A stretch of DNA of 64,000 nt from Syntrophomonas sp. DTU019 (GCA_913757435.1 CAJYDM010000008.1:16746-80745), one strand, 5' to 3'; shown: positions 54,457-63,021, counted from the first letter of the stretch. Numbers and translations: made by a program. Notes: a model not told the origin generated them from the sequence alone.

Positions 54457-54555
54457 GTGTGACAGGGGACGGTTCTCCGACAGGTGTGACAGGGGACGGT
54501 TCTCCGACACAAGGGGACAGCCGTCCCCTTGTGTCGGAGAACCGTCCCCTGTCAC
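54457..54555. repeat. Palindromic GGGGACGGTTCTC repeat with a duplicated half
   Basis: Inverted repeat with 33-base arms (54486-54518 and 54523-54555, centre AGCC). A 26-bp direct copy of the left arm start precedes it (54457-54482 repeats at 54484-54509). The GGGACGGTTCT core is shared with the element at 26673, but flanking bases differ (ACACAAGG against AACAGAAC...). It lies just after tyrS and likely terminates it. Confidence 0.9.
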
Positions 54556-54608
54556 TGTCCTAATGGTCATACACTGTATTCCTTCTAATACAAGTTCAAG
54601 TCGGTTGG

Positions 54609-54878
54609 TTATTGACCCGTCTCCAGGGCTTTTAAGTCCCGGCTCATTTCATCTAAATGGCCTTCGTAAAATATGGCGTAACCTGCTATGTTAGGGTAAT
54701 CCAGCGATATCAGACGAATAAAAGTAAAGCCCCTTTCCTCCAGGGAAGAGCGGCTTATGTTGCGCAGCAGTTGAGAATCTTTGCTGTTTACTTTGCGGTT
54801 CCAGCAGTATATTTCATTGCCTTTGTTATTGGTCATCACTGTAGCCACTAGTGTGCGCACGTGAATCACTCCAGTCAT
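54609..54878 (-). CDS. Hypothetical small protein
   Basis: An 89-residue ORF from ATG 54878, or possibly GTG 54860 behind GGAG. It reads VRTLVATVMTNNKGNEIYCW then RKVNSKDSQLLRNISRSSLE and ends FYEGHLDEMSRDLKALETG. It appears to be a soluble alpha/beta fold. No family is recognised. It is downstream of, and convergent with, tyrS. Confidence 0.45.
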   Translation of the reverse strand: MTGVIHVRTLVATVMTNNKGNEIYCWNRKVNSKDSQLLRNISRSSLEERGFTFIRLISLDYPNIAGYAIFYEGHLDEMSRDLKALETGQ

Positions 54879-54979
54879 TTTTATTTTAGGTCGCGATACG
54901 ACATGTTATTAACAAACGATTGGTATAAATGAGGATCTGTAATCCATATGGAATTATGCAAAATAGCAATGCCGTAATA

Positions 54980-55018
54980 ATTCAATGAATCACAAAATAA
55001 TGCAATAATGAATCATTG
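54980..55018 (+). promoter_or_regulatory. Candidate upstream activator sites for the CoA-transferase promoter
   Basis: ATTCAATGAAT (54980-54990, perfect palindrome) and CAATAATGAATCATTG (55003-55018, imperfect palindrome) share ATGAATCA. They lie about 95-135 bp before the sigma-54 -24 box, where enhancer-binding proteins usually bind. Confidence 0.4.
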
Positions 55019-55112
55019 TAGCCAGCTGTGCAACAGAAAATCGAAATACATTGTTGGCAAGGATGTCGAAATATAGGTAAATAACGTCGATATTAATCCT
55101 ATCCGACTGATA

Positions 55113-55128
55113 TGGCACAGTTCTTGCT
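55113..55128 (+). promoter_or_regulatory. Sigma-54 promoter
   Basis: TGGCAC (55113-55118), five bases, TTGCT (55124-55128): an exact match to the -24/-12 consensus. The start would be near 55140, giving a leader of about 350 nt before the CoA-transferase. The predicted sigma-54 activator is encoded convergently downstream. Confidence 0.88.
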
Positions 55129-55192
55129 TGTTTATATGGGCGGTACTCGCATTACTATTACTTACTCCTTATCAGCTATATTTTTTTAACAT

Positions 55193-55303
55193 GCTGCTAT
55201 TTTATAGTGACAGAGGCTAAACATATTCAGAAACATACCAGTATTCTGACTAACAATCAAGTCAGCATGAAGCCATTATAAAATAGCAGCCCCCTCCTTT
55301 TTT
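55193..55303 (+). promoter_or_regulatory. Long-range stem and T-run in the CoA-transferase leader (attenuator-like)
   Basis: GCTGCTATTTTATA (55193-55206) and TATAAAATAGCAGC (55277-55290) are a perfect 14-bp inverted repeat enclosing 70 nt. Inside is CTGACT/AGTCAG (55246-55265). The right arm is followed by CCCCTCC and six T (55298-55303). The layout fits a conditional terminator or an RNA processing site. Confidence 0.6.
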
Positions 55304-55491
55304 CCAAGGTGGGGAGAGCCTGCGCAAGAGATATAATTTTCAATACAGAATGCATTAACACAGAAATGACAATAATAATAGCCAAAGGAGTAGTGTGGCC
55401 TAAGTAGTGCTATTGCCATTTGGTGCAGTAAATGCAGCCAGAATCGGGGAACGAAATTTGAAGGTTAGGGTAATGAGGAGGGAAATGTATA

Positions 55492-56868
55492 ATGTTGTAT
55501 GATCGCTGGAAAGAGGAGTATCAAAAGAAGTTGATTACTGCGGACCAGGCAGCCCAGCTGGTCAAATCCGGGGACTGGATTGAATACGGCTTCGGTATTA
55601 CCTCGGGACGTGACTTCGACGAAGCCCTGGCAAAGAGGGTAAACGAATTACAGGATGTTAAGATCCGCTGCGACATCGGTGCCTACCAGCACTTTACGGC
55701 AGAGGCCAACCCGGAAGGTGACGTTTTCACCTGGAACAGCTGGCATGTGGCCGCACATGACAAAAAGTTCATTGGTCAGAACCTCTACTATATTCCTATG
55801 AAATTCCATGAAAATCCCAAAATGACTCGTGAAGACTGTGCGCCGAATGATATTGCGGTGATTCAGTGTACCCCCATGGATAAACATGGCTACTTTAATT
55901 TCGGAGCCGGTGCAGTTAACTGCTGGGCTATGATGGAAACCGCCAAGATAACCATTCTGGAAGTTAACACCAAAATGCCCAGGTGCCTGGGTGGCTCACA
56001 AGAGAGTGTTCATATCAGCCAGGTTGACTACATTATTGAAAGCAAAAACGGTCCGTTGACCACCATAGCACCTGCCAAAGCCAGCGCGGTGGAAATGGAA
56101 ATCGCCAAGTTAGTCATGGCCAAACTGCGTGACGGCTCTTGCATTCAGCTCGGTATCGGCGGTCTGCCCAATGCGGTCGGCACCATGGTGGCCGAATCCG
56201 ACCTCAAGGACATTGGCGTACATACTGAAATGTATGTGGATGCTTATCTGGAAATGTTCAAAGCTGGCAAAATCACCGGTGCTAAGAAAAACATCGATCG
56301 CTACAAACAGGTTTATGCCTTTGTCATGGGCAGCGAGGAATTATATGAATATATGGATGACAATCCGGGACTGGCTTCCTACAACGTGGACTATACCAAT
56401 GATCCCAAGGTCATCTGCCTATTGGATAACTTCGTATCTATCAATGCCTGCGTTGAAGTTGACCTGTTTGGTCAGGTATGTTCGGAATCCTCCGGGGTTC
56501 GCCACATTAGCGGAACCGGCGGGCAGCTGGACTTCGTAGAAGGCGCCTATAAATCCAAAGGCGGGCAGAGCTTCGTATGTATGCCCTCAACCTTTACGGC
56601 CAAGGACGGCACAGTCAAATCCCGTATTCAGCCTATACTGACTCCGGGGGCCATCGTAACTGACCCGAGAACCGCAGTTCATATGCTGGTTACTGAATAC
56701 GGCATCGCCAACATGAAAGGCAAGAGCACCTGGGAAAGAGCAGAAGCTCTGGTGAATCTGGCACATCCGGACTTCAGGGAAGAACTGATTCAGAAGGCTA
56801 CCGAGTTCAAGATCTGGAGAAGAAGCAACAAGATCGACGGCTCTGTAACCGCCGCAGTTGGGGAATAA
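55492..56868 (+). CDS. Butyryl-CoA:acetate-type CoA-transferase
   Basis: A 458-residue family I CoA-transferase of the acetyl-CoA hydrolase/transferase group. It would swap CoA between acetate (or acetyl-CoA) and butyrate-type acids, the activation step of butyrate use in Syntrophomonas. The IGGLPNAVGTMV region and GVHTEMYVDAYLEM carry family motifs; Glu246 of HTEM is where the catalytic glutamate is expected. ISGTGGQLDFVEGAY binds CoA. It is driven by a sigma-54 promoter 364 bp upstream and ends before a repeat-rich 3' region. 4-Hydroxybutyrate or another acid could be the substrate, since this subfamily is hard to split by sequence. Confidence 0.85.
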   Translation: MLYDRWKEEYQKKLITADQAAQLVKSGDWIEYGFGITSGRDFDEALAKRVNELQDVKIRCDIGAYQHFTAEANPEGDVFTWNSWHVAAHDKKFIGQNLYYIPMKFHENPKMTREDCAPNDIAVIQCTPMDKHGYFNFGAGAVNCWAMMETAKITILEVNTKMPRCLGGSQESVHISQVDYIIESKNGPLTTIAPAKASAVEMEIAKLVMAKLRDGSCIQLGIGGLPNAVGTMVAESDLKDIGVHTEMYVDAYLEMFKAGKITGAKKNIDRYKQVYAFVMGSEELYEYMDDNPGLASYNVDYTNDPKVICLLDNFVSINACVEVDLFGQVCSESSGVRHISGTGGQLDFVEGAYKSKGGQSFVCMPSTFTAKDGTVKSRIQPILTPGAIVTDPRTAVHMLVTEYGIANMKGKSTWERAEALVNLAHPDFREELIQKATEFKIWRRSNKIDGSVTAAVGE

Positions 56869-56889
56869 TGGCTGCAAAGCCTTGTTTCA

Positions 56890-57091
56890 GAGCGCCTTGA
56901 AGGAGCGCCAGGTGTCTATGAGTGCCAATGAGCACCGACAGAATGAACGCCTTCGAGCGTCAGCAGAGCGCCTATAAGCGCCCATAGAGCACCATCGAGT
57001 GCCCGGTAGACAAAAAAAAGAGCGCCAGGAGCGCCCCATACAACAGAGCGCCTTGAGCGCCCCCCAAGGATATTGAGTACCTTAGAGTACC
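56890..57091 (+). repeat. Array of 16 GAGYRCC repeats in helical phase
   Basis: AGYRCC-type hexamers start at 56891, 56904, 56921, 56931, 56946, 56956, 56967, 56977, 56988, 56998, 57021, 57030, 57047, 57056, 57076 and 57086. Most are AGCGCC preceded by G; others are AGTGCC, AGCACC, AGTACC, plus AACGCC and AGCGTC. Successive copies usually lie 9-11 bp apart, as pairs with a 3-5-bp spacer. The array follows the CoA-transferase stop and ends just before its terminator, so it would form the mRNA 3' untranslated region. It has no CRISPR-like spacers and no coding sense. Confidence 0.9.
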
Positions 57092-57093
57092 TA

Positions 57094-57130
57094 CGGCAGA
57101 TAAGTGACGATTATCTGCCGTTTTCCTTTA
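57094..57130 (+). terminator. Terminator after the repeat array
   Basis: CGGCAGATAA (57094-57103) pairs with TTATCTGCCG (57111-57120), followed by TTTTCCTTT. It ends the CoA-transferase transcript and touches the 3' end of the convergent activator gene. Confidence 0.88.
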
Positions 57131-59926
57131 TTCTTTTATTCCATACTTAGCTGCTTTGCGCACTACCGAAGGTTGACTGATCCCTAAAGCTTTGGCCACC
57201 TTGTAGGTGGAATTATGCAACGTAAAGGCCTTTTGCAAGAGGCGCCGTTCTGTCTGCTCAATAGCCATAGGCAAGGGCATCAAGTCAGTATCGATCTCGC
57301 CCTGGATATTCGATAATTCCAGGCAGGAATGTACATCATCCTTGGTTATAGTATCATGCAGGTTGGTGACTACCAGGCGTTCGATGAGATTCTCCAGCTC
57401 GCGAATATTTCCCGGCCAATCATATATCAGCATGGGCTGAATGGCATCGCTAGACAGTAGTTTGCTCATCTGATGCTTGCGGTTGTAATAATCCAAAAAG
57501 TACTTGCTCAAGACTGGGATGTCCTCACGCCTCTCTCTTAATGGGGGCACATATACCGGTATCACATTGAGGCGATAAAACAGGTCCTGACGGAACAACT
57601 GTGAAGCCACCATTTGCTGCAAGTTGCGGTTGGTTCCGGCCAGAATTCTGGTATCTACTGAGATGGGTTTGTTTCCACCTATGCGGACGACCTGTTTGTC
57701 CTGCAAAACGCGTAGTAATTTAACCTGCAGATCGAGAGGCATCTCGCTGATTTCATCCAGGAACAGGGTGCCTTCATGGGCCAGTTCGAACATGCCCGCC
57801 TTGCCGGATTTGCTGGCTCCGGTGAAGGCGCCCGGTTCGTAGCCGAAAAGCTCTGATTCCAAAAGGTTGGCTGGGATAGCGCCGCAGTTCACTTTGATGA
57901 AAGGGTGGTCTCTGCGGCCACTGTAGCTGTGCAGGACATCGGCGATGACCTCTTTGCCCACCCCGGATTCGCCCTGTATCAAGACGGTGGAATCAACCGA
58001 AGCTACATGGGTTATCATCTGCAAGAGTTCGCGCATTTTGCGGGAATGGGCGATGCAGTTGCGTCGGTTCTGCAGCTTCAAGTGGGTCAGCTCAGCTTGA
58101 TAGAAACGGCTCAATCCTTCCAGGTGTTCAACTTTGACGTGTAAATCGTTTAATTCGGTCATATCGCGGACATTGGTGACCACCAGGACAATATTGCCCG
58201 AATCGTCAAATATGGGGGTGCTGGTTACCAAGGCGGTCTTGCCTGTATTTGACTCCAGGGGTATGGTGACCTGTTCACGGCGCTGCAGTGCCAAAAGCGT
58301 ACCGGAGCGGGAGAAAACCCCTTCCCTGACTAGGTCAGCCATATTGCGCCCCACCACTTCATCCGCCGAAACCCCAAGTATGCGCTCAAAGGCTTTATTG
58401 ATTCTAAGGGTGTTGCCCTCGCCGTCACTTATATACAGTCCGTCGAAAGAAGATTCAAAAACGGCTGCCAGTTCTCGCTGACGTCGATCCTCAGAATGTT
58501 CCAGCCGCCTTTCCAATTCCGTAAGTTCAGTCATATCACGGACGTTGGTTACTACCAGGATTATATTGCTCTGATCATCAAATATGGGGGTGCTAGTTAC
58601 CAGGGCTTTCTTGCCGATGTTGGACTGCAGCGGAATGGTGACCCGCTCCCGGCGCTGTAAAGCTAACAGGGTTCCGGAGCGGGAGAAGACCCCTTCCCTG
58701 ACCAAGTCCGCCATGTTGCGGCCTACCACTTCTGCGGAGGTAACACCCATGATGCGTTCGAAGGCTTTATTAATACGCAGGGTATTGCCCTCTCCGTCAC
58801 AAATATACAATCCATCGAACGACGATTCAAAAACTGCGTTCAATTCTTTCTGGCGCTGGTCTTCAACCCGCTCCAGCCGTTTTTCCAGTTCTATCAGTTC
58901 AGTCATGTCACGGACATTGGTGACCACCATGACTATGTTGCTATCGGCGTCAAAAATCGGCACACTGGTGACCAAAGCGGTTTTGCCGATCCTGGAAGTG
59001 AGCGGAATGGTTACCGTCTCGCGGCGCTTTAAGGCCAAAAGGGTGCCGGAACGGGAGAAGACTCCCTCTGCTACCAGATCAGCCATATTGCGGCCTACCA
59101 CCTCAGCAGAGGTGACGCCCAGTATGCGTTCAAAGGATTTGTTGATGCGCAAGGTTACCCCTTGTCCATCGCAAATATACAAGCCGTCAAAAGAAGATTC
59201 AATAATGGCGTCAAGCTGGCTGTTCAGCTGCTGGGTGCTCTCCAGTTCCTGAACCACCTTTTCCAGGTCGGAGGTCTCCTGCAATACCGCCACTGCACCG
59301 ATAATTTCATTATCAACCACAACCGGGCTGCGTGAAGACAGAAAGGTTCTGCCCACTGTGTCTATGCGGCGTAAGAACTGCGTCTGGCCGCTGCGTACGA
59401 TATTGGTCAGCTGGCTGTTGTTGAATACTTCTCTGATATCCTTGCCGTAGGCCTGCTTCTGCTCAACCCCGGTAACCTTGGCTGAAGCCTTGTTGAAGAT
59501 ATTGATGCAACCATACTTGTCCACCCCTACGATGGGATTATAGATCCCGTCCAGATAGCCCCGCCAGGCCTTGCGTTCCCGCTTGATCTGTCTCTGGAAA
59601 TAGTAAAGAGCCCGATCCTTCCAGCCTTCTCGGGGAGCATCCGGTACCTCGGCCTGGAGGCGCTCAGCAAAGGATTCCAGATCCTCTGCATATTGAGCAA
59701 ATTCCGGATCCTTGTTCATTAAGGTGGCAACCTTGGTTCGCACTGGCGTACCTTCGGCAATGACCTGCAACAGATGCGAACGGGTCAAAGTGCCCACAGT
59801 CTCCCCACCCGAAGTTACTTTTACCATGTCCAGATGATGGTCCAGCATAAAACGTGCAGCATGATTGGCGGTAGTGTCGGGGGTGATTTCTAGCGGGAAA
59901 TGTTGTTCAGCGGTATTGGCACTCAT
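57128..59926 (-). CDS. Sigma-54-dependent activator with CBS-like, four PAS, AAA+ and HTH domains
   Basis: A 932-residue regulator from ATG 59926 (GAGAGGGAG upstream). An N-terminal CBS-like segment (20-75) is followed by a first PAS (about 120-225). Three near-identical PAS copies follow at about 240-360, 363-483 and 486-606, each with SSFDGLYICDGEGNTLRINK and VTNVRDMTEL. The AAA+ domain has Walker A GESGVGKE, the sigma-54-contacting GAFTGA in GYEPGAFTGASKSG and Walker B LFLDEISEM. The C-terminal Fis-like HTH (NSTYKVAKALGISQPSVVRK) is complete. It is convergent with the CoA-transferase and likely activates its sigma-54 promoter, sensing a small ligand through CBS/PAS. Confidence 0.93.
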   Translation of the reverse strand: MSANTAEQHFPLEITPDTTANHAARFMLDHHLDMVKVTSGGETVGTLTRSHLLQVIAEGTPVRTKVATLMNKDPEFAQYAEDLESFAERLQAEVPDAPREGWKDRALYYFQRQIKRERKAWRGYLDGIYNPIVGVDKYGCINIFNKASAKVTGVEQKQAYGKDIREVFNNSQLTNIVRSGQTQFLRRIDTVGRTFLSSRSPVVVDNEIIGAVAVLQETSDLEKVVQELESTQQLNSQLDAIIESSFDGLYICDGQGVTLRINKSFERILGVTSAEVVGRNMADLVAEGVFSRSGTLLALKRRETVTIPLTSRIGKTALVTSVPIFDADSNIVMVVTNVRDMTELIELEKRLERVEDQRQKELNAVFESSFDGLYICDGEGNTLRINKAFERIMGVTSAEVVGRNMADLVREGVFSRSGTLLALQRRERVTIPLQSNIGKKALVTSTPIFDDQSNIILVVTNVRDMTELTELERRLEHSEDRRQRELAAVFESSFDGLYISDGEGNTLRINKAFERILGVSADEVVGRNMADLVREGVFSRSGTLLALQRREQVTIPLESNTGKTALVTSTPIFDDSGNIVLVVTNVRDMTELNDLHVKVEHLEGLSRFYQAELTHLKLQNRRNCIAHSRKMRELLQMITHVASVDSTVLIQGESGVGKEVIADVLHSYSGRRDHPFIKVNCGAIPANLLESELFGYEPGAFTGASKSGKAGMFELAHEGTLFLDEISEMPLDLQVKLLRVLQDKQVVRIGGNKPISVDTRILAGTNRNLQQMVASQLFRQDLFYRLNVIPVYVPPLRERREDIPVLSKYFLDYYNRKHQMSKLLSSDAIQPMLIYDWPGNIRELENLIERLVVTNLHDTITKDDVHSCLELSNIQGEIDTDLMPLPMAIEQTERRLLQKAFTLHNSTYKVAKALGISQPSVVRKAAKYGIKE

Positions 59927-60191
59927 TACTCCCTCTCCCTCTATTCTTCTTCTCTCTCTATCGATTCAATATCCTATTATAATTCACAATTTAATTATAA
60001 CCTCACTGAAAGAGTTGTCCAATACATATATTTATAAACCGGCAAACTTGCAACAACGATTCAAAAGTGATTTAATTATATTTACTGCACACATGTCATT
60101 ATTCACGGTTTCGGCGGTCTATTAGGAAGGCAGGTCTGTTAACAGCAAGGGGAGACATTCAGGTTAGTTAAGAGTACCGGCCTAATTTGTT

Positions 60192-60220
60192 TTGACAATA
60201 CATTGGCGCTATATTATAAT
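60192..60220 (+). promoter_or_regulatory. Consensus sigma-A promoter for the tRNA pair
   Basis: TTGACA (60192-60197), 17 bp and TATAAT (60215-60220): a perfect consensus promoter 28 bp before tRNA-Gln. The rest of 59927-60191 shows no gene. Confidence 0.92.
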
Positions 60221-60247
60221 AATCTTCGCGGGTATTTTCCCGAGTTT

Positions 60248-60321
60248 AGCCGGTTGGTGTAACGGTAGCACGACTGACTCTGGATCAGTTCGTCAGGGTT
60301 CGAATCCTTGACCGGCTGCCA
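60248..60321 (+). tRNA. tRNA-Gln (CTG)
   Basis: Acceptor AGCCGGT/ACCGGCT. The anticodon arm ACTGA-CTCTGGA-TCAGT gives CTG (Gln, CAG codons). The T arm holds GGTTCGAATCC, the discriminator is G, and CCA is encoded. Confidence 0.93.
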
Positions 60322-60324
60322 CTT

Positions 60325-60400
60325 GGCCCCATCGTCTAGAGGCCTAGGATGCCGCCCTCTCACGGCGGAGACAGGGGTTCGATTCCCCTTGGGGCTACCA
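60325..60400 (+). tRNA. tRNA-Glu (CTC)
   Basis: Acceptor GGCCCCA/TGGGGCT with a G-T pair at position 1:72. The anticodon arm CCGCC-CTCTCAC-GGCGG gives CTC (Glu, GAG codons). The T arm GGGGTTCGATTCCCC is good, and CCA is encoded. It lies three bases after tRNA-Gln and shares its promoter. Confidence 0.92.
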
Positions 60401-60419
60401 TATTTAAGCCAAATTATTT

Positions 60420-60445
60420 AAACCTACCTTTTGGTAGGTTTATGC
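60420..60445 (+). terminator. Terminator of the tRNA pair
   Basis: AAACCTACC (60420-60428) pairs with GGTAGGTTT (60433-60441). The T-run is short, so it is of moderate quality. Confidence 0.55.
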
Positions 60446-60496
60446 CATTTCTGGACACTGTTATCTCCCCAAATAGGGCTTTCAAATCTTCGCGGC

Positions 60497-60703
60497 ATCT
60501 GATCGGATCAGATGATAAGTTACAATACATTTCGCAAATATAAATAGCGCCCAAGTTGATTAAAAGGACATGGGCGCAGCCACTTGGTAAGATGGGTCTA
60601 AGGACTTAAACATGACCTTTTGAACGTAATCATGCAGCATATCTCTTGATATGACCATCCTCGTCTATGCCACTCACTGGAGTTTTCATGATTACATAAG
60701 CCA
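60497..60703. other. Intergenic inverted repeats and gltX terminator
   Basis: Between the tRNAs and gltX no gene is convincing. CATCTGATC-G-GATCAGATG (about 60497-60515) is a perfect 9-bp palindrome. GCGCCCA/TGGGCGC (about 60547-60577) read leftward ends in TATTTATATTT and likely terminates gltX. GTAATCATG (about 60627) pairs with CATGATTAC (about 60689) around a CATATC/GATATG hairpin, making a possible RNA stem on the minus strand. Confidence 0.45.
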
Positions 60704-60737
60704 CAGCAAGAGAGCCCCAAGCAGTAGTCCGTAGCTG

Positions 60738-62213
60738 TTATTGAAGCCTATGGTTAGCTTGATTCTGGTCTATCCAGCCCATAGCCTGCTTGATTCGCTC
60801 TATGCATCTATCCCGGCCCAGCAACACTGCCACCTCGAATATGCCCGGGCTGTTGGTGCGGCCTGTCAAGGCCAGCCTCAGGGGGTGGATCAGATCCGCA
60901 GCTTTGACATTCAAAGCTGAGGCTTTATTCCGCAGCGCAGTTTCCAATGATTGCAGGGTGAAATCCTGGTCGGCCGAGAATACTTCCAGATCAGCTTGCA
61001 ACAGCTCCATAGAATTTTCGCGGGCAAAGTGCTTCTTGGCGCCCTTCTCGTCATAACCGCTCACCGGTTCAAAGAAGTAGGCTGCTGCGTCAATAAGATC
61101 GGGGATCAATTTTGCCCTGCCTTTTATCAATTCCACCACTTCAATTAAATGCCCCATAGTTGAGCTGGACAGCCAGGCTTTGACCCGGTCGGCCCGCATT
61201 ATCTCCTCTGCCAGCAATTCTGACTGAGCCTGGCTTATATAATAGCCATTCATCCAGGTCAGCTTTTCAAGATCATAGACTGCCGCTGAGCGAGAGACAT
61301 GGTCAAGATTAAAAAGCGGTATGATGTCATTCACATCCCACAGATCCTGATCGGTGCCGCTGGACCAGCCCAACAGGGCCAGGTAATTGAGCAAGGCCTG
61401 GGGCAGATACCCCAGTTCCCGGAATTCCTGCACCGAGGTGGCACCGTGGCGCTTGGAAAGCTTGCTGCGGTCGGGAGCCAGTATCATAGAAACGTGGGCG
61501 AACTGAGGCAAAGGCCAGTTCAAGGCCTGGTATATCAGAATCTGGCGGGGGGTGTTGGACAGGTGCTCCTCGGCACGGATCACGTGGCTGATCGCCATCA
61601 AATGATCATCGACCACCACTGCAAAATTGTATGTAGGCCAGCCGTCCGATTTGGCTATGATGAAATCATCCATCAAACTGTTGGCGAATTCTACCTCGCC
61701 GCGGATAAGATCATCCACTCGGGTAGTACCTGTAGACGGGACCCGCAGGCGGATAACTGCAGCTTCACCGCTTTTTACCCTCTGCAGTGCCTCAGCCCGA
61801 TCCAGGGAGTCACAGCGGCGCGAATACCTGTATTCGCAGCCTTCTTCACGAGCCCGGGCTTTTTCTGCAGCCAGATCTTGAGTGCTGCAAAAACAGTAAT
61901 AAGCTGCACCCGAGTCGATCAACTCTTGCAGATACTTCTGATAAATATCCAAACGCTGGCTCTGGCGGTAAGGGCCATAGTTGCCACCTTTGTCAGGACC
62001 CTCATCCCAATCGATACCCAGCCAACTTAAACCCTCTAGGATGCCCTGGGCTGAGTCTTGAGTGGAGCGACCCGTGTCGGTATCCTCCAACCTGAGGACA
62101 AGATTGCCGCCATAATGTCGGGCATATAGCCAGTTAAACAAAGCGGTTCGGGCTCCTCCGATATGCAAAGCTCCGGTAGGGCTGGGAGCAAAACGCACTC
62201 TTATCGATTTCAT
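60738..62213 (-). CDS. gltX: Glutamate-tRNA ligase
   Basis: A 491-residue class I synthetase. RFAPSPTGALHIGGARTALF holds the HIGH motif, and DRSKLSKRHGATSV the KMSKS-type loop. The Cys cluster YYCFCSTQDL...CEYRYSRRC is the zinc-like motif. The C-terminal anticodon-binding helical domain is complete. It charges tRNA-Glu and, in Firmicutes without GlnRS, also tRNA-Gln; both of those tRNA genes lie just beside it on the other strand. Confidence 0.96.
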   Translation of the reverse strand: MKSIRVRFAPSPTGALHIGGARTALFNWLYARHYGGNLVLRLEDTDTGRSTQDSAQGILEGLSWLGIDWDEGPDKGGNYGPYRQSQRLDIYQKYLQELIDSGAAYYCFCSTQDLAAEKARAREEGCEYRYSRRCDSLDRAEALQRVKSGEAAVIRLRVPSTGTTRVDDLIRGEVEFANSLMDDFIIAKSDGWPTYNFAVVVDDHLMAISHVIRAEEHLSNTPRQILIYQALNWPLPQFAHVSMILAPDRSKLSKRHGATSVQEFRELGYLPQALLNYLALLGWSSGTDQDLWDVNDIIPLFNLDHVSRSAAVYDLEKLTWMNGYYISQAQSELLAEEIMRADRVKAWLSSSTMGHLIEVVELIKGRAKLIPDLIDAAAYFFEPVSGYDEKGAKKHFARENSMELLQADLEVFSADQDFTLQSLETALRNKASALNVKAADLIHPLRLALTGRTNSPGIFEVAVLLGRDRCIERIKQAMGWIDQNQANHRLQ

Positions 62214-62537
62214 CTAACAATCTCCCTCGAATATTTATTGTAAGACTATTCTTAACCATTTTATCCGCTTCCTGTTCAATATGCCAGTTTTGCAAGAATG
62301 AGAAAATGTACAAACCTGACCTGCCCCTGTTAATAGAGACCATAGAACCTTGATGGGTTTTGGCAGGTGATGATACTCATATATATAATGAACGGTTATG
62401 AAATGATCAGTGGTACATTCGAAAAGGCATTCTCAAAAAATTGCATATTATGACCGTTTGAGGAAATACTATGACAAACTCAAAATTTGCTTCATTATTA
62501 TACATCCCTATTAAAGATAAATAAAAAGGAGTGTTAA
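62214..62537. other. Intergenic region between gltX and the DUF1540 gene
   Basis: This 324-bp, A+T-rich gap separates divergent genes. No ORF, tRNA or clear hairpin is seen. AAAAAGGAGTG at the right end is the ribosome site of the DUF1540 gene. Confidence 0.5.
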
Positions 62538-62921
62538 ATGACAGCAATCGTTTGCCATGCCTATAGCTGCATTTTTAACTATACCCGGGAGCGCTGCGGA
62601 GCCGACCAAATCAATGTGGCCGTACAGAATAACCGGGTTTTCTGCAGCACCTACCGCAACCAGGAGGCTTATGACAACTCGGCTGATGACGACAACTTGG
62701 GTATGAGCAATGCGGTAACGGTTGCTTCCGACCCCCTGGTGGAGTGTCGGGCGTCCACCTGTTTTTATAATGAAAATATGGCTTGTTATGCGGCGGCTAT
62801 CGAAGTGCTTGGAGAACATGCCCTGGATTCAACTGAAACGCGCTGCAAAACCTTTCTGCCTCGTGATAGCGATGAGTCTGGCGTCGATGAACGTTTTGAG
62901 CTGGAGCGGCATGCTGATTGA
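62538..62921 (+). CDS. Double DUF1540 protein
   Basis: 127 residues with two DUF1540-like Cys motifs: VCHAYSCIFNYTRERCGADQ near the N-terminus and VECRASTCFYNENMACYAAA ending in CKTFL. Each has the C-x(4)-C-x(n)-C spacing thought to bind metal. The second copy is complete, and the first lacks the final CxTF where a CSTY is found. It is typical of spore-forming Firmicutes; the role is unknown. AAGGAGTG precedes the ATG. Confidence 0.75.
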   Translation: MTAIVCHAYSCIFNYTRERCGADQINVAVQNNRVFCSTYRNQEAYDNSADDDNLGMSNAVTVASDPLVECRASTCFYNENMACYAAAIEVLGEHALDSTETRCKTFLPRDSDESGVDERFELERHAD

Positions 62922-63021
62922 TCAGGCCTGGATAATGGCAGCATATTCCTGTCAATAATGCTACCCCAGTATGAACCAAACGTACACACCCCTCATAATA
63001 TAACAGCACGGGGGTGATGTA

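Noticed and set aside
56890..57091. CRISPR array
   Set aside because: Repeats are 6-7 bp with 3-20 bp gaps, and no cas genes lie nearby.
58134..59252. Long plus-strand ORFs opposite the sigma-54 activator
   Set aside because: They are antisense shadows of the repeated PAS domains and repeat for that reason only.
60608..60690. 19-residue ORF on the minus strand inside an inverted repeat near gltX
   Set aside because: No ribosome binding site; the stem-loop explains the sequence symmetry better.
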